Source of the DNA: Isoetes taiwanensis
Lineage: Eukaryota > Streptophyta > Lycopodiopsida > Isoetales > Isoetaceae
Direction of reading: 5' to 3'
NCBI GenBank assembly: GCA_021234155.1
Contig: JAJEKV010000009.1
Span: 13,462,546 to 13,526,545, forward strand
DNA length: 64,000 bases
The notes beneath the pieces were generated by a model. It was not told where the DNA came from and did not search any database. It saw nothing but the letters and a program-made list of their open reading frames with translations. The position numbers were made by a program, and so were the translations under genes. Shown here piece after piece: positions 34,311 to 46,780 of this stretch. Position 1 is the stretch's first letter. The number at the start of each line of letters is the position of its first letter.

Positions 34311-36195
34311 AGCTAAATTTCTAAGTGGTTCCATAGCAAGATTTGTAAATATATTTCGCACCTTGAAGGAGGGGCGCTTTTAGAGTGTTGCTTCAAAATT
34401 TGGAGTCCGTGGAGCAAAGGATAATGGAGCTCTATTCAATTTAGCTGGGTTGTAGCCGCGAAAAACTCAAAAACTTTTGGTGCTTGCTCGCTTTGTAATC
34501 GAATCTAACCGATGCTTGCTTGAAAACCCGCGTGGTCACAGAGTCAAGGCCACACTTCTCATACCGCGGAAGGTTCCGAGGATTGAAGCCACGCCCATGG
34601 TCGTGGAATGTGTGTTGACGCAAACAAAAGCCTTGAAGTTGAAAGATGTCCGGGCCAAATGCTCGCTTGCCAGCCATGTCTCAACCAATAGCCCGTGGAG
34701 ATTTTTTGTGCTTGCCGACCTGGAAGCAAGGAAAGCTATAGGCTATGAAGATTGAAATGTGGCCACGATTGTTGGGCCGTGATGAAGAGGGCGTAAACAA
34801 AGCCGCAAATTGCAAGGTTTTAGGATTCTGCGGCTTGCCTGCCGTGAAAATATGGGTGATTGCAAAAGAGGCTTGAATGGATGCGAGAAATTGTGCGTGA
34901 TGATTCGCCCAAGGTCATGCAAATGTGGAGCCCGAAATATCTCAGGGCGGATTTATGGTCACAAAAATAGGATGATAGACTATGTGTCGTCGGCCGGTGT
35001 TTGTCGTAGGCCGCCGTGAATCGCTGCAAATGTTGGCTGAATAATAAATCGATGGGCCGCGTGGAAGATGGTAGCTAGCCGGATCTCATGGAACCGCAAA
35101 ATGATGTGGCCCCCGTAAGATTGGATGCAGAAGATTGAGATCCGGATGCAAAGAATTTTGTTTGGTGCTTGTTTTGCCAAGGCAAAACCATGCCACTAAG
35201 GTAAGACCATGTTCCCCGTGGGAAGGATGCGCATTATTTGACCGAACTTTGCCCGTGGTTGTGCCATAAGATGGCTTATTTGTTCTCCAAGAATAGCCAA
35301 ATGTGTTGAATCATTGATGAGGAAAGGAAGATCCCCGCAGATTTGAACAAAAAGGGTGAAGTGCCCCTGTGTTATACCCGGCCGGTGCATAAAGCCTCGA
35401 AAAGCGAAAGCATGAAATCGAAAGTGTTGAATCACGATAGGGTAAAGCGATGTTGCATCAAGACGATGCCCTTTGTTTTGCCGCAGCTCGATAAAGTTGT
35501 GTGCCGCGGTGTGCCTTAAAACCCAAGAAGACTTGGATGTGGTCTTGGATATCAATGAGTTGTGATGCACCCGTGATGTCGAGCAACCGAAGAATAATTG
35601 TTTGTCTTCCAAACACCGGATGCCGCAGACCGAATTGCTCTGTGGCTTGCTTTGACGGCAAGGGCATACAAGCCGCCGCGGATGTGGATTTGGTCCGAGG
35701 AAAAGCCCTATGTATCAATGAAAGGGCAAGAATAGCCCCGATCTCGATTTGAAATACAGCCCGCGGTGCTTGCCGCTTGAAGAACGAGCTTGGCAATGAT
35801 GCGTGTGGAAACAAAAAGAAAGGGGCTTCAATAGACTCCGCAACGTGAGCCCAAGCCCACAATTAATGCCGCGAAAATATTTGAAGAGCCGCGGCCTCTT
35901 TCTAGTGTTTCTTATCGCCTAAGAAATGGAATTTTGGTACCCAAAAGAAACGGAATGCCGCTTTTAGCGTAAAAGAAAGTATCAAGAGATAGATAAAATC
36001 TCATCGCTGAAGAACGAAATGTGACAAATAAGAATGTTCTCCGCCAAAACCGCTTTGCCCCTTTCTCAGTAAGGCAAATATCGAGATAGAATCTCGAGGA
36101 GGTCTATCGTCAGAACCATTTTTTTTTTCATAATAACTTTTGGAGATGCTTGAAATAAAAACAACAAATTGATTATGAGCTTAAAGAGACCCCTA
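34311..36195 (-). other. Remaining interior of the non-autonomous LTR element
   Basis: No pol motifs found. Two overlapping minus-strand frames (35458-35862, 134 codons, and 35196-35612, 138 codons) read like pieces of one former protein, but I cannot assign them. They may be a degraded captured gene. Confidence 0.35.
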
Positions 36196-36199
36196 AAGA

Positions 36200-36209
36200 T
36201 GAGGCGCCA
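36200..36209 (-). promoter_or_regulatory. Candidate primer-binding site (TTGGCGCC)
   Basis: Immediately inside the 5' LTR on the minus strand the sequence reads TTGGCGCCTCATC. TGGCGCC is a common start of primer-binding sites in plant LTR elements. The priming tRNA is not identified. Confidence 0.6.
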
Positions 36210-36652
36210 AGTTGAGTTTTTGGGTTCTTGGCATCACTTTGCAGCAGCACCATGACCGCGATGCCACAAGGCTCGCCACAAATGCTCATAGATCAACAAA
36301 AGAAGGTGGGAAGAAACTCCAAGAACAAGAACAAAGAGAAAGAATGAACAAAACATAATCATATTGATGCTCCAAAAGGAGGTGCTCCAAAACGGAGCAA
36401 AACCTAAACAATGAGAGGAAATGCTCTCTAAATAGTAGAGCAAAAACCCTAACCCTAACCGGGACATCTCACCTACCACAGATCTAGGGCTAAATCCGGG
36501 CCATAGATTGTGGGGTCCAATATGACAAATACATGTGGCCTATGCCACCTACCACATATGGGGCTAAATCCGGCCCTAGATCAAGTGGTCCAATGTGATA
36601 AATACATGTGGCCTATGCCACTCATACATATGTTTAGCCCAAAGGGCTAACA
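36210..36652 (-). repeat. 5' LTR of the non-autonomous element
   Basis: A 443-bp LTR ending GGGCTAACA and followed by GATTT. The first base of the TG terminus is not preserved as written (AAGTTGAG in place of TGTTGAG). Confidence 0.85.
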
Positions 36653-36657
36653 GATTT

Positions 36658-38120
36658 TGATGGGTTATTCTTGTGAGGTTGAATGCCACCGTGATCCGAG
36701 CATATCCCCGAAGTATGATGCCGATCGGCGGCCAGATCTTATCAAGGAAAAAATGTCATGCCATTTTCTAAGGTCTTGATTGAACTCATGGTTGTAGGAT
36801 AGCAAGAAACAAACAAAGAAAAAAGGCTCAACAGATTACATGCATGTTCGACAAAGCGCCGTATGTTCAAAGGGGGGAAAAGATAAGCAAATGCAAAGCG
36901 CGGAGGCTATAGAAGCCCAAAACCAGATCGTGATGGAACTGGCTCCGAGAGAACCAACCTGTGGCCAAAGCATGCCTCTCGATATCTAAAAGCCGATAAG
37001 CAAAATCCCGCCCATCATCCGATGCTAAAAGCTATATTGACTCCTATGCGTAATATCGCTTGCGAGCAAATGTAAATACGTAGATGTTTAGAGGCAATTT
37101 TGAGTTGGCTTATAATTAGAGAATGAACAAAGGATCAACAGAGAATTTGAAGAAACAGAGGGTAACCATCACGATTTGGCCCGTCAAGGATAAACTATAA
37201 GCAATCGACATGATGACCATGAGCATGAGGGTGATTCTATAAACTTTTTTTCTGCCCAATTTGTCGCTCTGGGAACTTGCATCATGTTACCTTAAAAAAA
37301 TGGAAAAAAAAAGGCATCAGCGTGAAGCCTATCCTGCTACAAGTATTCCTAGCTAGCCAGGCCGGCTTGGCCTCACCAAACCCCACAATATCATCCTTAC
37401 CTCCGCTTCACCAAATCATCGCCACAAAGCTCACCGAATCATGGCTTCATCGAACTGTTGATGCCAAAATTCAGGCTGCAATAGAAAGCGGCCATGTATC
37501 TTATCCATGCCTTAGTCCGCTCTCAAAAAACGTACTAAAATACCTTTCTTCTTTCTAACCATGCCAAAAAAAATCTATCCAAACACACTAAAATAGAAAA
37601 CGTAACCTCTAAATGAAATTAAACTGCTCAAGCATCGTCAAACATATGATTTTGCATACAATACGCGCCAAGAATCATAGTCCCCACTATTTTGAGAAGG
37701 CCCTCCGCAATACCAACTTAAACATTAAGTATTTGAAAAGATTATTACAAATTACAAGATGATTTACGCGCGCCAAGGCCAAACATTTCCTTTTGGTTCC
37801 AAACCCGTCGTTTAGACCCACTATTAACGCCCATGTACAGCAACTAGGGATACCGCTTCACCTTCCAAGTTGTTAACTCACCTGTATGGTATTTGTCTGG
37901 TGCTCATACTGCTAGTTAAAAGTGTTTAATGCTACCATCGAATCTAGTATTTGGTGGTGCAATCATATTGTTTGAGGCACTTAATAGGTAATGGTGCCTA
38001 ATAATCATATGGTTAAATTGGAATTTAAATAATTATTTAGCAATATTTGCTAATGTACTGACTCCTATCTGTATACGCGAAGTGCTAATAGGGGGCTTTA
38101 AGGAGCTATAGTGTTATTAT
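36658..38120. other. Spacer, counterpart of 1274-2773
   Basis: No gene recognised. The GC-rich palindrome of the left copy (2408-2429) is reduced here to TTTACGCGCGCCAAGGCC at about 37762. Confidence 0.4.
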
Positions 38121-38189
38121 GCGGTTGTAACTTAGATGGTAGAGTGCTCGCTTCGCATGCGAGAGGCATTGGATAATGTTAGTCCCCCC
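38121..38189 (+). pseudogene. tRNA-Ala(CGC)-like relic, right copy
   Basis: Identical to the left copy: A-box-like TAACTTAGATGG, perfect anticodon stem with the CGC anticodon, and a destroyed T-arm. Confidence 0.6.
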
Positions 38190-38574
38190 TTCATTAACAT
38201 CCATGAAATCATCACCATCTTCTTGCCATGGGAATATCGAGGAAGCACAATGTGGGAATTTCAAGGATATTAGACTTTCAATAAGCTCAATTTGCCATTT
38301 GATATTTCCACACTATCTTTCCATTCAAGTGGTGAGAACAAACTATCCTTGACCATTTAAGTCCACCCCAGCTCAAAGATATCATTTCCAATGTCATTAA
38401 AGTGTGTACATTCTTTTATGTGAGGTAATTGTGGATGAACCTACAAATCTAGGCCTACAAATCTAGGTGTTTTCGATTACTATTTGCCTTCAAGGTCTCA
38501 AGATGTATGGCTCATACTAATTTGTAAGATTAGAATGCACGTAGCAATTTGGACACCATCATTACACTTGACCT

Positions 38575-38922
38575 TGTTGGAATATAAATATGTCGACTAA
38601 GCATAATGTGCCGAAAAAGAAGTTCAAAGACTTAGCACACAAAAAAGCCGAAGGTGCTGAATGTACGTAAGGCAAAGACTTTGTCGCTCGAAGCAACTCG
38701 ACCCTAAATCAAAGTCAGAATTAATGGGCGGTGGTGAAACGCTAGACTACTATTCTTAGTCTCACCATTGTATATATTGATTGTAATGCTATGTAGTATG
38801 CAATGCTCGTAAGTAGAGATTGTATTTCCTATTGCTTTTCTCAATAGATTTGTTCTTGTCTTCTATTCTATCTCTTGAGTCGATCTTAAGTGGTTTGTGC
38901 TGGTTTTGCACTAGTTCTATCA
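38575..38922 (+). repeat. 5' LTR of the copia element, right copy
   Basis: A 348-bp LTR. The CTG/CAG-rich first third is rewritten relative to the left copy (TATGCTGACTAAG becomes TATGTCGACTAAG, TTCAGCACTT becomes TTCAAAGACTT). The primer-binding site after it reads TGGTATCGAGC. Confidence 0.88.
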
Positions 38923-39267
38923 TGGTATCGAGCTTGGTATCATGGTATCGACGCTTTGAGGGAAGAATAGAGCAAGCTTTTGGAGAAGCATCCAAATTGG
39001 ATTGGCCATCGCTTCTAGGAGTTCTTTGGTTGAGATTTGGTGGTGGAAAATCTCATTTGCAAAAGATTGGAGAAGATTCTTGCTTTTTGGCCCGAAGGAA
39101 GTGTTTTGGGAGAGATTCGATTTTCCAGCAAGTTCTAGTGTGAGATCTCGAGTTTTCCAAGATCTTTTACACAAAATTCAAGATTCAACTTTTCTAGTGG
39201 GTGCTTTGTTTTGGTGGCTAATTTGTTTTCAACCATCTGCTTGGTCTGCCGAAAAGCAGAGAAATTC

Positions 39268-40010
39268 ATGGATCCATTCAAGTTCTCACGTAATGCATGG
39301 CAACTAATAATAATTACCATGCTTGGAAGAAGTTCATGGTGAATTATTTGATATTTAGTGACATGGGAGCTGTTTGATAAAGACTTTATCACACCAAGTC
39401 ACAGATGTCCGGGTGGTAAACCGTAAAGCTTGTGCTCTTGTCAAAATGTTGGTCGAAGAGACAATTGGTCATGAAATCAACCATTTTAATCGAAGTTTAA
39501 GGAGATGTGGTCTCATTTGAGAAGTCTCTTGATAGCAAGGGTATGGCTACCCAAATGCTGATCCAAAACAAAATGAGACATGCCCAATTAGGGTGATTTC
39601 AAATCACACAAAGATACCTTACTCAGATGAAGCAATGGCGCTTTGGATTACATGGTCACCGGTGGAGTGTCATTCAAAAACAACTGATTCAAGATATCTT
39701 GTTGGTCTTCCTCCTTCAGATGATATTATCTCTTCAAGATCGTGCACAAGGAGAAGATTGATATAGCCAAAGTAACCATTCCAATCGCAACAAGAGGAGT
39801 TGGTGCGTAAGCAAAGGGATGGGAGAGTGGACCATGCTAATTTTGTGTCTACTTTCGCATTACACTAAGAAGAAGTTTGCTGATAGCAAAGACTCTAGGA
39901 AGTCGAAAATGTGAAGTCCGAAGGTAAGAAATCCAAGGAGTTCAAGTGCTGGAATTGTGGTGAAAAGGGTCACTACCGCTCAATTGTAAGAAGGAGATGA
40001 AAAGCTTCAA
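39268..40010 (+). pseudogene. Copia gag region (right copy, frameshifted)
   Basis: Starts at the ATG at 39268 (MDPFKFS...) and is broken after a few codons. The complete CCHC zinc-knuckle signature is better preserved than in the left copy, reading CWNCGEKGHYRS at about 39949-39984, with the last cysteine displaced by an indel. Confidence 0.78.
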
Positions 40011-43000
40011 AGGATAGTGACACGAGAAGCACAAAGCCAGCCAACTCTAAGGGAGAGACAAGTGCTAAGGTGCGTCACTTTTGATGCTGAATATCCTAAT
40101 CTTGCAAAGAAGGGCCGACCTTACGTAAGGACCGGATTTTGGACTCCTCGGGGCCACTCTGCTCATCTTACTAGAGATTCGATGTGTTTTCTGAACTTGA
40201 ACCTCGATCCGAGGTGATGTGAAGATGGGTGATGGATATTCTCTTCCTATCACGTGAAAGGGGATTGTAGCTTTTCAATTGCATGGACGGATGTAGTTAG
40301 TAAGGTGAGGAATGTCATGTTTGCACCTCGATTACGCCTAATATCATGTCCGGCCGCTGAATTTGATAAGGCAGCCATCACATTGTTCTCGAAAATGGCA
40401 AAGCCTATCTCACCGGGCAGAATCCAATTTGAAGGAATTGACTTGAAAAGTCCGGCAGCTCATGGCACAGCTGGACGCCGCAGAATGGCTTGTATGTCTT
40501 TGATGGTTCGGGCCATAAGACCTAACATGGTCTTGTATGTGCCGATTTGATCACCGAGCATCCGTGGCATGCTCGCTTTGGTCATGTTGGAGGCATTGCC
40601 GTACATGCTTTGTACAAGAACAAGATGGTTACGTGTATTCCCTCTCCAAATGTGTCAAGCTTGAGTGTGCAAGGTATCTCTGAAAGCAACCTCAACAAAT
40701 TTTCTTTTCCACAAAGAAAGCCTTTTCATCGAAAGCAACTCAACCTCTTGGGCTGCCGTGATTCTGATTTGTGCTATATGCCCGATGTTTCACTAGGTGG
40801 AAAGAGGTATTTCTTGACCCCGATTGATGATTTCAAGAGGGTACACTTGGGTGTATACTTTGCAATCGCAAACTGAGGTGCTTGGCAAGTTCAAGGCCTT
40901 CAAAGCAAAGAAATGGGGTGCCGCATGTGGTTAGTAATAAAAAGTTGAGAAGTGACAATGGAGGTGAATATGTTTCTAATGCCTTTGATGAGTTTCATGG
41001 AAGAAGGTATTGAAAGACAGCTTAATCATTCCTTATGCTCATCCACAAAATGGTGTAGTTGAAAGGAGGAATAGATCTTTGCTTGATTTGGCAAGATCTA
41101 TGATGAGTCACAAGCAACCGGTCTCGAATCTTTTTGGGAGAGGCAAAGAGGACAAAGAAAGATATTTGGCAAATAGGTCGCCTACTAAGGCAGCCTAGGA
41201 TGTGACTCCTTATGAAGCATTTTGGAGAATGAAACCAGATGTGTCTCATTTGAGGGTGTTTGGATACTTGGCTTATGCTTCCATACCGCCGAGAAGCCGA
41301 AAAGTATGGGAAGTTGCATGACGTGGTTGTCAAAGCCATCTTCATTGGGTATCCAAAACCGTAAAGGTTACAAGTTGTATGATCCTTCCAACAAGCGTGT
41401 TATTGTAAGCAGTCGGTTCAGTTCATTGAAGATGCCGCGTATGATGGTATATCTTCAAGATTCTCCCCAAGCAGCTCACAATGACCACAGCTTGGATGTT
41501 AGAGATCTGATAGCAGCTGCTGGTAGACCTTTCTCTCCCTCTCTTGTGGTTTCTCCAGTGAACTCACATTTGCCTGAAGTAGTAGGACGGATGATCCCAA
41601 TCCCGCCGGCCAGATGGTCCATGAGCAGGTTGGTTCCTTTCACAGGAGTCCAAAGACACATGAAGGTACCAGAGCACCCGATCCAAAGACTGCTGTTACA
41701 AAGACCTATTGTAGCACCTGCTATACCTCCCCGTTGTTGAACCTAGGAGACCAAAGACGCCTCAAGGAGAAACAAATTGTTGTAGAACCGGGTTGCAGAC
41801 CTGTTGTACCTTCGTTGTTGAACCTAGAGATCAGCACGCCCGATGGAGAAACAAGAGAAATCTAATGGATCATGTAACCTGTGCTTTAATGGCAAAGGTC
41901 CAGATCATGTTGATCCACAAACCTTTCATGAAACAGCTAGTGATCCGCAGCTGGCAAAGATGCAATGGAAGAAGAATACTCTCAATTGCTGAAGCAAGGC
42001 ACATGGGAATTGGTTGAACTTCCAAACCGATAAGCACGCTATTGATCGTAAGTGGGTGTTTAGAACCAAATTTCATGCCGATGGGACAAAGGTCAAAGCA
42101 TAAAGCTAGACTTGTAGCTAAGGGTTTTGCACGTAAAAAAAGGCTTAGATTATGATGAAGTCTTTGCCCCGTGAGCCGTAATGTCCACTATTAGATCGCT
42201 TATAGCCGCTGTCGCATGAAAGGTTGGTTAATGTTTCAAATGGACATTAAGTCCGCTTTTTGAATGGTGATTTAGAGGAAGAGGTCTATATGACTCAACC
42301 TCCGTGATTTGTTGTTCAAGGAAGGAGCAAATGATTTTTGTCATTTGAAGAAAAGCATTTATGGCTTGAAGCAGTGCTCCAAGATGTTGGCATGCAAAAA
42401 TTAATGCTTTTCTTGAGCAGGGTTCAGAAGCAAGGCGCAAAGACCCCAATCTTTATTACAAATCACATGAAGGCCGAATGTGCATTGTGGTTTTGTATGT
42501 TGATGATTTGATCATCACAGAGATGCCGATGTGCTGATTTCTACACCGAAGTTGAAGTTATCTTCGCCCTTCGAGATGACCGACCTTGGCCTTATGCATT
42601 ACCGCTTAGGTGTAGAAGTGTGGCAAAGACTCGATGGCATCTATCTTTCTCAGCCAGAAATATATCAAAGAAATGTTACAAAGAAGATCGTATGCAAGAT
42701 TGCAAGGTCGCGGCAAGTCCTTTTGATCCGTGCACAAGGCTTGAGCTTGATTTCGATGGTGAGGAGTGTGATCCCACACTCTATCGGCTTGGTAGGGGCG
42801 CTGATATATCTCACGCCACTAGGCCTCGATATCTCTTTTGCCGTGGGAGGCCGAAAGCAGATTCATGAGCAATCCTGTGCAAAAGACCGAAGGTCGCTAA
42901 AAGATCACAAGGCATATCCGGGGACTTCACATGAAGGTCTCTTTTATCGAGGTCCTCCGATTTCCAAATTAAAAGTCTTTGTTGATGCATCATGCTAACC

Positions 43001-43440
43001 GGCCATGATAGCAGGAGGTCCACAAATGGATGGTCACGCTCATAGGGCCTAACGTACGACATGGTTGTCCAAAAGACAATCTACAAGTTGTCAATCAAAG
43101 ACCACCGGAGGCGTAATTCAAAGCACTCGTTTGGGATGCAGAAATTATTGTGGCTTAAACATTTGTGGACAGTGTCTGCAGTACCTCCATCCTCTACCGT
43201 TATATTGTGTGACAACACAAGTACCATCCATCTTGCCAAGGATGCTAAGTACCACCCAAAGACAACACGCCTTTGACACCCACTTGTGTTTTGTCCGCGA
43301 GCAGATCCAAATGGGATCTTCTCAACTTGTTCATTGCTCCTCACAGATCGGGCTTTGTCGATGGCTTTACCAAACCATTAGTTGGATCTAAGTTCTACAA
43401 TGTGAAGGAGAGCTTGGGCATGAAGAAATTGCAAAATTAG
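40011..43440 (+). pseudogene. Copia pol region, right copy, many frameshifts
   Basis: Readable domains: a protease block near 40136-40190; the integrase HHCC region starting WHARFGHVGG at about 40565; integrase core Asp at 40766 (SDLCYM), Asp at 40954 (SDNGGEY) and Glu at 41061 (VVERRN); TPYEAFWRMKPDVSHLRVFG at about 41205-41265; RT with the YVDD box at 42496-42507 followed by SPFEMTDLGLMHYRLGVEVW; RNase H with KVFVDAS (about 42968) and CDNTSTIHLAKDAKYHPKT (about 43207-43263). The end is at 43438. No continuous frame exists. Confidence 0.85.
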
Positions 43441-43497
43441 GGAGAGAAGGATTGCCTTAGTTTCAGCTGATTTTCTTCGCTTAGTCAAAGAACATTT

Positions 43498-43506
43498 AAG
43501 GGAGAG
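43498..43506 (+). promoter_or_regulatory. Polypurine tract, right copia copy
   Basis: AAGGGAGAG directly before the 3' LTR, identical to the left copy. Confidence 0.8.
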
Positions 43507-43858
43507 TGCTGGAATATAAATATGCCGACTACATAATGTGCTGAAACAAAGAGTTGGTTCAAAGACTTAGCACACAAAATGCCGAAGGTGCTGAAATGTA
43601 CGTATAAGGCAAAGACTTTGTCAAGATCGAGCAATCAATCTCAAATCGTGTCGAATTAATGGGCGGTGGTGAAACGGTAGACTACTATTCTTAGTCTCAC
43701 CAGCTTGTATATATTGATTGTAATGCTATGTAGTATGCAATGCTCGTAAGTAGAGATTGTATTTCCTATTGCTTTTCTCAATAGATTTGTTCTTGTCTTC
43801 TATTCTATCTCTTGAGTCGATCTTGCGGGTTTGTGCTGGTTTTGCACTAGTTCTATAA
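43507..43858 (+). repeat. 3' LTR of the copia element, right copy
   Basis: A 352-bp LTR beginning TGCTGGAATATAAATATG. The terminal CA is written AA (CTATAA in place of CTATCA) just before GACCT. Confidence 0.88.
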
Positions 43859-43863
43859 GACCT

Positions 43864-44268
43864 AATATAAAAATATAATGCCATGTTGAATTATTGAGCA
43901 TGGGTTCAATTTGACATTCTAATGTAGAGTAATTGCCATCATTCAAATGAAATGCATTGCCTCCTCATAGAATATTGAAATGAAATGAATAGATATGATT
44001 CTTAATATTGCCAAGAAGATCAAGAATGAAGTGGCTATTGCAAAAATCAGATTGCTTTGGTGTTGCATATGCCTTTCACAAGCAAACTCTCCTCTTTCAT
44101 ATGTGCAAGTTGTAACAAAAAAATTGAATCAAATTACTTAGCATCAAACAAATGCAATTTAAGATCAAAACAAATTAGATTCAATTCAAGTTAGATATGG
44201 AAATACGCCCATATTATAAGCTTAGAAATATCACAAAGTTTTGTCCATTTAATTAATAATATGAAATA
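43864..44268. other. AT-rich spacer between copia and LINE, right copy
   Basis: No gene recognised. Nearly identical to 8576-8980. Confidence 0.5.
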
Positions 44269-44290
44269 GGAAGGAAGGAAGGAAGGAAGG
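44269..44290 (+). repeat. (GGAA)n microsatellite, right copy
   Basis: 22 bases, the same length as in the left copy, at the end of the minus-strand LINE. Confidence 0.75.
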
Positions 44291-46780
44291 TATTTTTATC
44301 GTCCACGGAGACCAATCGGTCTATGGGACCCAATACAAAAGCGCAGCAAGCGGATTACTACCCGGATTAAAAAACCCCCGCCCCGAAGGGTTTTCGAGGG
44401 AAAAATCGCGGCAAAAGAATCACCTGGCCGACAAACTGCTCCAATATACCTAAATGCAAAACACACAAATATATACACTCATATACCGCGACCCATAGTG
44501 CCCGATCGGAGCACCAAAGTGGGGGCAAAGGTGGGCTCGCAGATCCAAGACTCTCCCTCAATGTACGCACTTAGAGCACGCATCGACGGTGTGTTCATCA
44601 AAATGTAGCGCAAGTCCCGCCGCATTAAGAACGTATCCGCCCAGATCCGACCAACTCGGGCAACTCGAAAGTGTGAGACTCATCCTCAATGGCACCCGCT
44701 TGACAAAGACCGACAGAGCTCGCCCCCGGCGGGGCTCCCTAATCCACCCGCCTGCCTCGACATGCGCGAGATGGTGGGCACCTGTATGCGAATGGAGGCA
44801 ATGAGTCTGCTTTTTCGTGGGCAACCGGGAACACGTAGAGTCAAGGCCCCGCCAATGCGGGGTTGATGTGCCCTTGTAATGGGCCGCTTTGACCTGCTCT
44901 AGAGCTGGTCCTTCCCAGAGCTTGCCAAGGAAGCAAGCATCCAGTATTCCTCGCAGTCGCCACGACGCCTCGGTGGTTCACTGCGACGATCCTGGTCTCC
45001 ACGCTCCATCTCGGGCGAACCACCGATCTCTCTTTGCCCTCCAACAGCCCCCCGAGCCGCCAAGGGCCCATTGCCACAGCCAGAAAGCCGTGCGTGGAGC
45101 CGAAAGCATCACCCATATTAACCGCTTCAAAAAAATAGACGATGTGTCTATCAAGGACTACCCACCAAGCGCAAGAATCCGGGGCCTCCGCAGCTAGACC
45201 GGATAGGGGACCGGCGGTTTCACCCCCAAGTGCCCGCGCCAAAAAATGCCTTCGTGACTCGCCTGTCATTCCAGTCGCAAAGAGACGACCAAGCTCCCAA
45301 ACCTCGACCAGCATGGACAGTTCGACTGCCCTCGGGGCCATAGATGTGGACCGATGGCCCCAATCATAGAGCTCTGCCTCGGGTGGATCGTTGTTCTCGC
45401 ATGGCATAAAGCGCTTCCAGCCACACACCACCCGCAAGCCGGATGGACGCCTCCCAAACAGAGCGAGGAGGGGAACCCCACCCCCTAGGTACTTGTAGGT
45501 GGGCGGACTTCCACAGTCGTCCCCTCGATATGTGAGTGCAGGAGGCGGGGTGGCGGAAGAGGATATGAGAACCACCCCGGTCTTGGCCGATTCACCCGCA
45601 TGTCTCAGAGTCCCGCGTAATCGTGTCTAGGGCATCCGTGATGAGACCGATAGCTTTTTGGGTGTGGGCCAAGGTCAACATCGTCCCCATAGATGAGCCG
45701 GGCGATGACCGGTGCAAAAGCCGTGATGCCATCCCCCATGCTCGCAGAAGCCGTGGCTCTAACCGGTCAATGTAGAGGCCAAAAAGTGTTGGTGAGAGGG
45801 GCAGCCCCCCCCGCCGACCTCGATACTACCGTGAATGCTTGGCCCTGCCTACTGCATCCCGCCAAAACAACTCTCATACAAAAGATATGGTATTCTCGCA
45901 TTGACAGCACCAATGGGTAGCCCCAGCTGACGCAAGCCTAGCCTACGCCTTTTCCCCGGGGACCAGACGAAAAGCCTTCGCAAGTCCACAAAGCAAAGAA
46001 TACAAGTCCCGCCGATGGTTTCGGGCGCCTTCAATCGCCCGCAGTAAAGATATGGTCAATCGCTGAGTGGCGGGTCTAAAGCCCGCTTGTGTGAGGGCTC
46101 GCACATCCGCCGCCGCCTAAAGGGGTCAACCGCCGCTCGAGAATGCCCGCCAACAGCTTTTGGCAATACCGAATCGACCATGATCGCCCGTAAATTGGTC
46201 GGACAAAGGTGGGTCGCCCGCCTTTGTGAATGGGGACAACCCCGCTTTGGGTCCATTGTCGGGGAAACCTTCCCGCAATGCTCGCTGAACAGTGGTAGTG
46301 AGGATCGGCACCAGCCGGCCGGGCCCCGCCCATTTGAGTAACTCGCCGCGATACCGCCGAGGTCACCGCCTTCCCATTAGCCACCACCGCTGTGCCCTCC
46401 ACAACATCCTCCTCCGCGAGAACCAATGGGGCCATCCTGGGGGGTATGGGCGACGCTGCCCCCGGGTGGGTCATAGAGCCGCCGTAGTACCGCCCCATTG
46501 CCGGGTGTGATGTCCCCTATAGGCCGGGCTGGCCTTCAAGCACTCTCAGGCCAAAAGGTTCGAGGATGAGTGTCCAGCAAAGTCAACATCTCCCCGGTGT
46601 TCGGGTAAGGTACCGCCACTTTGTCTCCTTCGATGGGCTGACATCGCGGTGGTGGCCTACAAGCCGGCACCGATCCGTATCGTGACTGAGCCGGGCGCTA
46701 TGCTTTTTACACCGCATCAAACCACCTACTACGCTGAAAGGTTGTCGCCTCCGAACGCCACGCTGAAGATGTAAAAGCTA
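44291..46780 (-). mobile_element. LINE RT fragment, right copy, minus strand
   Basis: Counterpart of 9003-11480. On the minus strand the PIHKGG/GDH...A-K block is at about 46270-46150, LYESCFGGMQ at about 45880, the catalytic box reads YGDDVDL at about 45693-45673, KAELYDWG-like sequence (AELYDWGHRSTS) lies near 45380-45340, and the C-terminal SLTLSSCPSWSDLG is at about 44690-44650. The GC-rich sequence is heavily shifted relative to the left copy, especially at CG and CAG. Confidence 0.75.

Larger units (their letters stand above)
32411..36652 (-). mobile_element. Complete non-autonomous LTR retrotransposon, minus strand
   Basis: LTRs at 32411-32848 and 36210-36652 enclose 3.36 kb, and the whole is flanked by GATTT (32406-32410 and 36653-36657). 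On the minus strand the 5' LTR is followed by TTGGCGCC, a plausible primer-binding site, and the 3' LTR is preceded by the purine-rich GGTGTGGTGGGGGAG. No gag, protease, integrase or reverse transcriptase is recognisable in the interior, so mobility would depend on enzymes from another element. The interior contains a 3-unit tandem module (33172-33420) and a GC-rich GGGCCGTGG-type minisatellite (about 33620-34300). The left copy has only a solo LTR at this site. Confidence 0.88.
38575..43858 (+). mobile_element. Ty1/copia LTR retrotransposon, right copy
   Basis: The same insertion as at 3227-8570, flanked by GACCT (38570-38574 and 43859-43863). LTRs are at 38575-38922 and 43507-43858, with 4.6 kb of gag-pol between. 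Frameshifts are again dense but at different places from the left copy: where one copy is shifted, the other often reads in frame (gag zinc knuckle here, integrase SRYTWVYTL in the left copy). That reciprocity argues that the parent element was less damaged than either written copy. Confidence 0.92.

Noticed and set aside
33843-34361. 172-codon minus-strand open frame in the LTR element interior
   Set aside because: It lies exactly over the GC-rich minisatellite, where stop codons are rare. The predicted protein is low-complexity (Pro, Ser, Ala, Arg) with no domain.
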